The translations under genes and the position numbers were made by a program. A stretch of 64,000 bases of DNA, from contig NZ_VIKR01000001.1 in the NCBI RefSeq assembly GCF_007004765.1, positions 930,001 to 994,000 of the forward strand, given 5' to 3'. Position 1 is the first letter of the stretch. Every line of letters begins with the position of its first letter. The stretch is from Aliikangiella marina (GTDB taxonomy: Bacteria; Pseudomonadota; Gammaproteobacteria; Enterobacterales; Kangiellaceae). The notes beneath the pieces were generated by a model. It was not told where the DNA came from, ran no database searches, and was given only the letters and a program-made list of their open reading frames with translations. Below, piece by piece: positions 60,159 to 64,000 of the stretch.

Positions 60159-60725
60159 ATGTTGCAAGCAATTCAATCACGAATAAATGGACGGATCGTT
60201 TTGGTCCTGTTTGTTCTGACCAATGCAGTTTATCTTACTATGTTGACTTACAGCATCCCTGAGTTGATGAATGGTACTGATGGTTTGCCTATTTTTGACA
60301 TGTCTCCATCCGGTTATAGTTATCAACAAGCGCTAGCGATTCTGAGTAGTCTCGGTGAAGAGGGTAGAAAATTTTACCTGTCAACGCAGCTCGTTTTAGA
60401 TTTATTTTATCCCTTGCTGTTTGGGCTTTGTTATTCTTCGTTGCTTCTGTGGTTGATTAAACTCATTGATCTAAAAGGACGAGCGTGGCATGTTCTGTCT
60501 GTAGTACCATTTTTGGCCTGCGTTAGCGATTACGCAGAGAATGTTGGTATCTGGTTGATGCTTAGTCGCTACCCGGACTTATCGGAAGAACTAGTCACAA
60601 TCAGTAGTGCGTTGACGGTGACTAAAAGTACTTTAACAATGGTGTACTTCATGGGGCTATTGGTTGTTCTAATTCTGGTTGCGGTTCATTACTACAAAGT
60701 CCGAATGGCCGAGGCGGTAGACTAA
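60159..60725 (+). CDS. Four-helix membrane protein of unknown function
   Basis: A 188-residue integral membrane protein with four hydrophobic segments (RIVLVLFVLTNAVYLTMLTY; FYPLLFGLCYSSLLLWLI; VLSVVPFLACVSDYAENVGIWLML; MVYFMGLLVVLILVAVHYY). No family recognised. The ATG at 60159 follows GAAGGGGGGG. It lies between two MITE-like repeats. Confidence 0.7.
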   Translation: MLQAIQSRINGRIVLVLFVLTNAVYLTMLTYSIPELMNGTDGLPIFDMSPSGYSYQQALAILSSLGEEGRKFYLSTQLVLDLFYPLLFGLCYSSLLLWLIKLIDLKGRAWHVLSVVPFLACVSDYAENVGIWLMLSRYPDLSEELVTISSALTVTKSTLTMVYFMGLLVVLILVAVHYYKVRMAEAVD

Positions 60726-60811
60726 CAAGGCTATCAAATTGACGTCTTTTTAGTCACTCGACTCTGTGCTTGAGCAGTACAGAAATTAAATCCAGACAGG
60801 TACTAAAATCC

Positions 60812-60882
60812 AGACAGGCACTATTAAGTGATTCAGATTTTGGTGATTGATAACGAAAGTAATTGTCGATAAAGTGACTGTC
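60812..60882. mobile_element. MITE-like repeat C (71 bp)
   Basis: AGACAGGCACTATTAAGTGA at the left and AGTAATTGTCGATAAAGTGA followed by CTGTC at the right: the same ends as repeat A with most of the interior missing. A second partial left end (agacaggtact) is at 60794-60804. Confidence 0.75.
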
Positions 60883-60918
60883 ATTAATTTTTCGTGAGAG
60901 TATTCGGTATTCAAATTG

Positions 60919-61326
60919 ATGAAAAGTGAAAATATGACGGTTAGCGAGCGAGAGCAGGTTAAGCTGCTAGCTGAATGCTTATTCGAGATGATTTCTCAAA
61001 TGGGCTCCGAGTGGGATCAAGCTTATTGTTGGTTCTCAAGCCCTAATCGGGATAGGGGAAGTTCCCAATGCACTTTCAAACATAAAGAAAGTATAGAGTT
61101 TATATATTTTGAAGGGGTGAATAAATATTCATCTGCTATGCAAAAGCAGATGTTTGCATTGGTTGACGGAATAGAAGAAAGCAACAATAGTAGGCCTCTC
61201 GCGACACTAATAGAGATACAGCGAAGTGGTGATTATAAAATGTTTTTTGATTACGACAATCCTATTGCTCTTGACGTTAGCCCTGTTAAAGTTGGAACTG
61301 AAAACTCTTACTTTAGAAATGTGTGA
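60919..61326 (+). CDS. Hypothetical protein, possibly immunity-like
   Basis: A 135-residue soluble protein (SEREQVKLLAECLFEMISQMGSEWDQAYCWF; FFDYDNPIALDVSP). Layout recalls YezG-type immunity proteins, but the match is weak. ATG at 60919; a TTG at 60916 is also in frame. Confidence 0.6.
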   Translation: MKSENMTVSEREQVKLLAECLFEMISQMGSEWDQAYCWFSSPNRDRGSSQCTFKHKESIEFIYFEGVNKYSSAMQKQMFALVDGIEESNNSRPLATLIEIQRSGDYKMFFDYDNPIALDVSPVKVGTENSYFRNV

Positions 61327-61509
61327 ACTTGGAATGCTAATGTTTCTTGGCACGAACCGTGTAGTCGCCGATGCCACCTAAGTCAGCTCGTCTTAAATAA
61401 CTCCAACCAGGCTCCATATAGCTGATTTATTCACATTAGATGACAGGTCATAGAACAAAGAAACATTATTTATGTATGTATGTATGCTTAAAGCTGGTAG
61501 ACCTCACAA

Positions 61510-61794
61510 ATGCTAAAACCTGAAATATTAGTCAATACGCCAAGACTTCAGATGCGCGAATTCTGTGCCCAGGATGCTGAGGAAGTGCTCGAGTTTAGTT
61601 CGGATGAAAGTATGCTTAAGTTCATTCCAGGAGATCACAAGGTAAAATCTAAAAAAGAAGCCCTGTTCGTGATAGAGAACATATGGCTTAAAGAATACGA
61701 GCAGTATGGCTATGCTCGTTATGCATTAATTCATAAAGATGATAATAAAATAATTGGATTCTGTGGATTTAAATATGAACCTGCAAATAATTAA
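61510..61794 (+). pseudogene. Truncated GNAT acetyltransferase
   Basis: The 94 residues (EILVNTPRLQMREFCAQDAEEVLEFSSDE ... YARYALIHKDDNKIIGFCGFKYEP) match the N-terminal half of a RimJ/RimL-type acetyltransferase, but the acetyl-CoA-binding half is missing. The ORF ends at 61792-61794, immediately before the left end (AGACAGGCACT at 61795) of a MITE-like repeat. No remaining 3' portion was found beyond the repeat. Confidence 0.8.
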
Positions 61795-61925
61795 AGACAG
61801 GCACTATTAAGTGATTTCTTACAACCACCTTAGCTTATATCTCACATATACCAATTAAACTAGTGATATTAGCTACTGATATTGCAGGTTACTCATGGAA
61901 TTCTGGATGTCTGTATCGGTTGGTC
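61786..61925. mobile_element. MITE-like repeat B (left part)
   Basis: aataattaaagacaggcactattaagtgatttcttacaa... aligns over about 140 bases with repeat A from 59875 (shared words tgatttcttacaa, catataccaattaaa, aggtta, ggatgtctgtat). The right terminal repeat is not visible. The rest of the gap to 62259 has no recognised feature. Confidence 0.7.
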
Positions 61926-62259
61926 TGTATCTGTTTGTTTTGCCGAAAAATAGGGGAAGACAAGCATTAATAGTGGTGGAATATTTAAAGGAAACCGCCG
62001 CAATAAACCTCCGATAGTACCACCTGTCCTGGGTAGTGCCGGTCACAATGCTGGTTAAAGCAACTAATGCAAGATTGTCCATTAAAAGCAGCCACCGTCA
62101 AAAATTCTTAAAAAAAACCAAAATACAACGATTCTTCAAACGCTCATATACACGGTGACCCTATAGGATAACTGAGTCAGCTAGAAAGGATAATCAAAAG
62201 GAAGGTTAAACGCGAAGGCGTTTAATCATAATGCAATTAATGAAGATTAGGAGGTCTAT

Positions 62260-63150
62260 ATGCTTTCTCAAGAACAATTTATAAATCAATTATTTGAATT
62301 AAGAGCTCAGTATCGAACCGACAACGCTTGGGTCGGTAGTTGGGATGAAAGTTGGAATGATGATGAGGTCTTGGCTAAATTCATCCGCTGTGCATTTAAT
62401 TTGTATGAAGCCACAGCGAGGAACAACTTGAAGCTTACCTTGTTGGGAGGAACTGAAATTCGTTTGGATGACCAGTACATTCGAAACTTCGGAGTCACAG
62501 GGGTGAATGGAATACAGGATGAGTCGACTCGGATTCATATCAGAAATGCAAGAGAGAGGTGGCTCAAAAATTATTTATATACAGGCAACAAGCCGCCTAA
62601 ACCTTACGCCCCAGTCAATGGTACAGGCAGTATTCTGAGCGAAAAAAGCTGGACGCCAATTCTTAATGACGCGTTAATTATCGGCGCTATAACGGGTGGG
62701 CAAGATTTTGCTTTGGCGTTAACACCTGAGGAGCAAAATGCATGGAAATTAATGTTTCCGGAAGACCGCGATGATCCAAACACTGCTCGCCCACTTGGTG
62801 GAAAAATTAATCATTTGGTCGATCAGTTTGGACAAGGAAAGTCCAAATGGAAACGCTTTTTAAAAACTAGAAAGGACATGTTTATCGATCCCGGGTATCG
62901 AAATTTAAGAGTGTTTTCGCGAGAGTTGCTTGGTCTATACTTTGCTGGTTATGAGCCGGTTTTTACCTCTCAACAGCTTGGCTTTAGGCCCTCAAATAAG
63001 CCGAACCCTCTGGATTTTAAGATCTATCTCCACAAATTACGAAAGTTAGGTTTCCAAAATAGTGTTGCGAATAGGCGTGTTTTAATGCAAGAGATTTCTA
63101 AATTTTTATTTGATGATGCTCAAGCCTTGGGCCAGGATTGGACTGACTAG
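62260..63150 (+). CDS. Hypothetical protein
   Basis: A 296-residue soluble protein with no signal peptide and no recognised domain; it is rich in aromatic and Asn residues (NAWVGSWDESWNDDEVLAKFIRCAFNLYEA; SKWKRFLKTRKDMFIDPGYRNLRVFSREL). A strong AGGAGG before the ATG and codon-like composition support it as real. Followed by a hairpin terminator. Confidence 0.72.
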   Translation: MLSQEQFINQLFELRAQYRTDNAWVGSWDESWNDDEVLAKFIRCAFNLYEATARNNLKLTLLGGTEIRLDDQYIRNFGVTGVNGIQDESTRIHIRNARERWLKNYLYTGNKPPKPYAPVNGTGSILSEKSWTPILNDALIIGAITGGQDFALALTPEEQNAWKLMFPEDRDDPNTARPLGGKINHLVDQFGQGKSKWKRFLKTRKDMFIDPGYRNLRVFSRELLGLYFAGYEPVFTSQQLGFRPSNKPNPLDFKIYLHKLRKLGFQNSVANRRVLMQEISKFLFDDAQALGQDWTD

Positions 63151-63169
63151 TGAAGCTAGCAAGTGCAAG

Positions 63170-63200
63170 GAGCTGACAGCTTTAAAACTGTCAGCTCTTA
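63170..63200 (+). terminator. Hairpin terminator after 62260-63150
   Basis: Perfect 10-bp stem GAGCTGACAG / CTGTCAGCTC with an 8-nt loop, 20 bases past the stop; only a short T-run follows. The remaining bases to 63458 hold nothing recognised. Confidence 0.7.
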
Positions 63201-63458
63201 AATATCATACTTGGCTAAGGTTAAGTGTGTTTAAAATTACCGTAAGCTGAATGGCTCAACTCCACTATATCAATTCAAACAAGTGCCAATGAAATTAATA
63301 CCCGTTAATGTTTGGCCTAGTAAAGAAGCGGAATCTAAAACAAAAAAGAGATTCGGTTTGCTCACAAAATATTGCGTATAGGACATACTGTCCAAGGAAC
63401 CTTACAAAAAATATAGTGTCTATCAGCAAAACACAGAAAACAAAGGTAGAACACTAAT

Positions 63459-63740
63459 ATGAAAAAATTATTGCTCGTTGTATTTACAGTGGCTATTTCA
63501 TCTGTTGCATTTTATGCGATTGCAGGCGATAAAAAATATTCAACTATCCAATCATGTACCGACTTGTTGCCAGAAGGGCATAAATTTACCATAACAATCA
63601 ATGCCTCAGTTGATACGAATGAAAAAGAGCGAAAAATGACGGGCCAACTTAATATTAGTGATGAAGCAAAGTCGAATAATGCGGATTTAGACAGTAAGCT
63701 AGGACCCTTTAAAGCGTGTATTGTGAAGATTATTAAATAA
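63459..63740 (+). CDS. Small exported protein of unknown function
   Basis: A 93-residue protein with a signal peptide (LLLVVFTVAISSVAFYAIA, cut near residue 22). The mature part (CTDLLPEGHKFTITINASVDTNEKERKMTGQLNIS ... ACIVKIIK) has two cysteines that could pair. No family recognised. Confidence 0.65.
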   Translation: MKKLLLVVFTVAISSVAFYAIAGDKKYSTIQSCTDLLPEGHKFTITINASVDTNEKERKMTGQLNISDEAKSNNADLDSKLGPFKACIVKIIK

Positions 63741-63824
63741 CCGTTCAATTAATTAACTCAACATTTTACAAAAGACTGATTCAAGCTGTTGTTTGCAATG
63801 AATCGATACGCTAGCAGCAAGCGC

Positions 63825-63896
63825 AAGAGAAAGAACAAGAATAAGAACAAGAATAAAAACAAGAACAAGAACAAGAACAAGAACAAGAACAAGAAC
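63825..63896. repeat. Hexamer microsatellite (AAGAAC)12
   Basis: Twelve 6-bp units, mainly AAGAAC with AAGAGA, AAGAAT and AAAAAC variants, the last six identical. Confidence 0.95.
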
Positions 63897-63901
63897 AGCC
63901 C

Positions 63902-64000
63902 TTAGCGCTTTATGGACGAGTAGAGATCGGTGAAAAATCCGAGTTGAATCAGTCGATTACCCATCCAAATCGGAATATCAAGCCAAGTCGATGGAACTTG
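63902..64000 (-). CDS. Possible 3' end of a gene entering from the right
   Basis: On the minus strand a frame open from the window edge ends at TAA (63902-63904): 32 residues, QVPSTWLDIPIWMGNRLIQL then GFFTDLYSSIKR. Composition looks coding and the stop lies just before the hexamer array, but the stretch is too short to name. Confidence 0.35.
   Translation of the reverse strand, partial: QVPSTWLDIPIWMGNRLIQLGFFTDLYSSIKR

Noticed and set aside
61873-62082. 69-residue minus-strand frame after repeat B
   Set aside because: Part lies in the repeat; no start signal or family resemblance.
46930-63740. Integron cassette array
   Set aside because: Small plus-strand genes in series suggested it, but I found no repeated attC-type sites between them and no integrase; spacers are unlike each other except for the MITE-like repeats.

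Overview
The window is a chromosomal segment of a gammaproteobacterium, probably a marine, protein- and amino-acid-degrading heterotroph. The placement rests on the conserved block (citrate synthase, sdhCDAB, sucCD, mutS, pncC, mfd next to csiV) and on family resemblance. A Kangiella/Aliikangiella-like host is a guess that the sequence alone does not prove.

Layout. 1-3143: the 3'-truncated asparaginyl-tRNA synthetase gene, free-methionine-sulfoxide reductase and tryptophan 2,3-dioxygenase. 3645-12050: an orphan ExeA/PEP-CTERM-type AAA ATPase, then a TCA-cycle block with gltA divergent from sdhCDAB, followed by sucCD; the usual sucAB genes are absent between sdhB and sucC. 12256-18881: housekeeping genes (acetyltransferase, chorismate mutase, cation/H+ antiporter, 7Fe ferredoxin, mutS, pncC, a SYLF-domain lipoprotein). 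18963-20571: a RAYT-type Y1 transposase element with inverted ends and a 218-bp tandem duplication. 20668-28908: a secreted subtilase and an amino-acid catabolism cluster (leucine dehydrogenase, aminoadipate-semialdehyde dehydrogenase, lysine-6-dehydrogenase-like enzyme), with an EF-hand protein and a small conserved protein between them. 28964-34285: csiV and mfd.

35154-41148 is the most unusual operon. It encodes one protein joining an inactive transglutaminase, a multi-pass membrane domain and a RimK-like ATP-grasp ligase (normally two genes), then a membrane-anchored TPR protein and a probable outer-membrane barrel. It is followed by 22 tandem CTAAGGG-type heptamers directly upstream of a four-helix-bundle protein gene, a second short heptamer array, and tRNA-Arg(CCT).

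42026-63740 is an accessory region: katG with a small membrane partner, a KAP NTPase beside a protein with a nuclease-like motif, a cysteine-rich secreted repeat protein, large lipoproteins, an alpha/beta hydrolase, and a run of small plus-strand genes that includes a SMI1/KNR4 protein and other immunity-like proteins. MITE-like repeats sharing the ends of the RAYT element lie at 59.8-61.9 kb; one abuts the stop of a truncated acetyltransferase gene. No CRISPR array, rRNA, phage or replication origin was seen.
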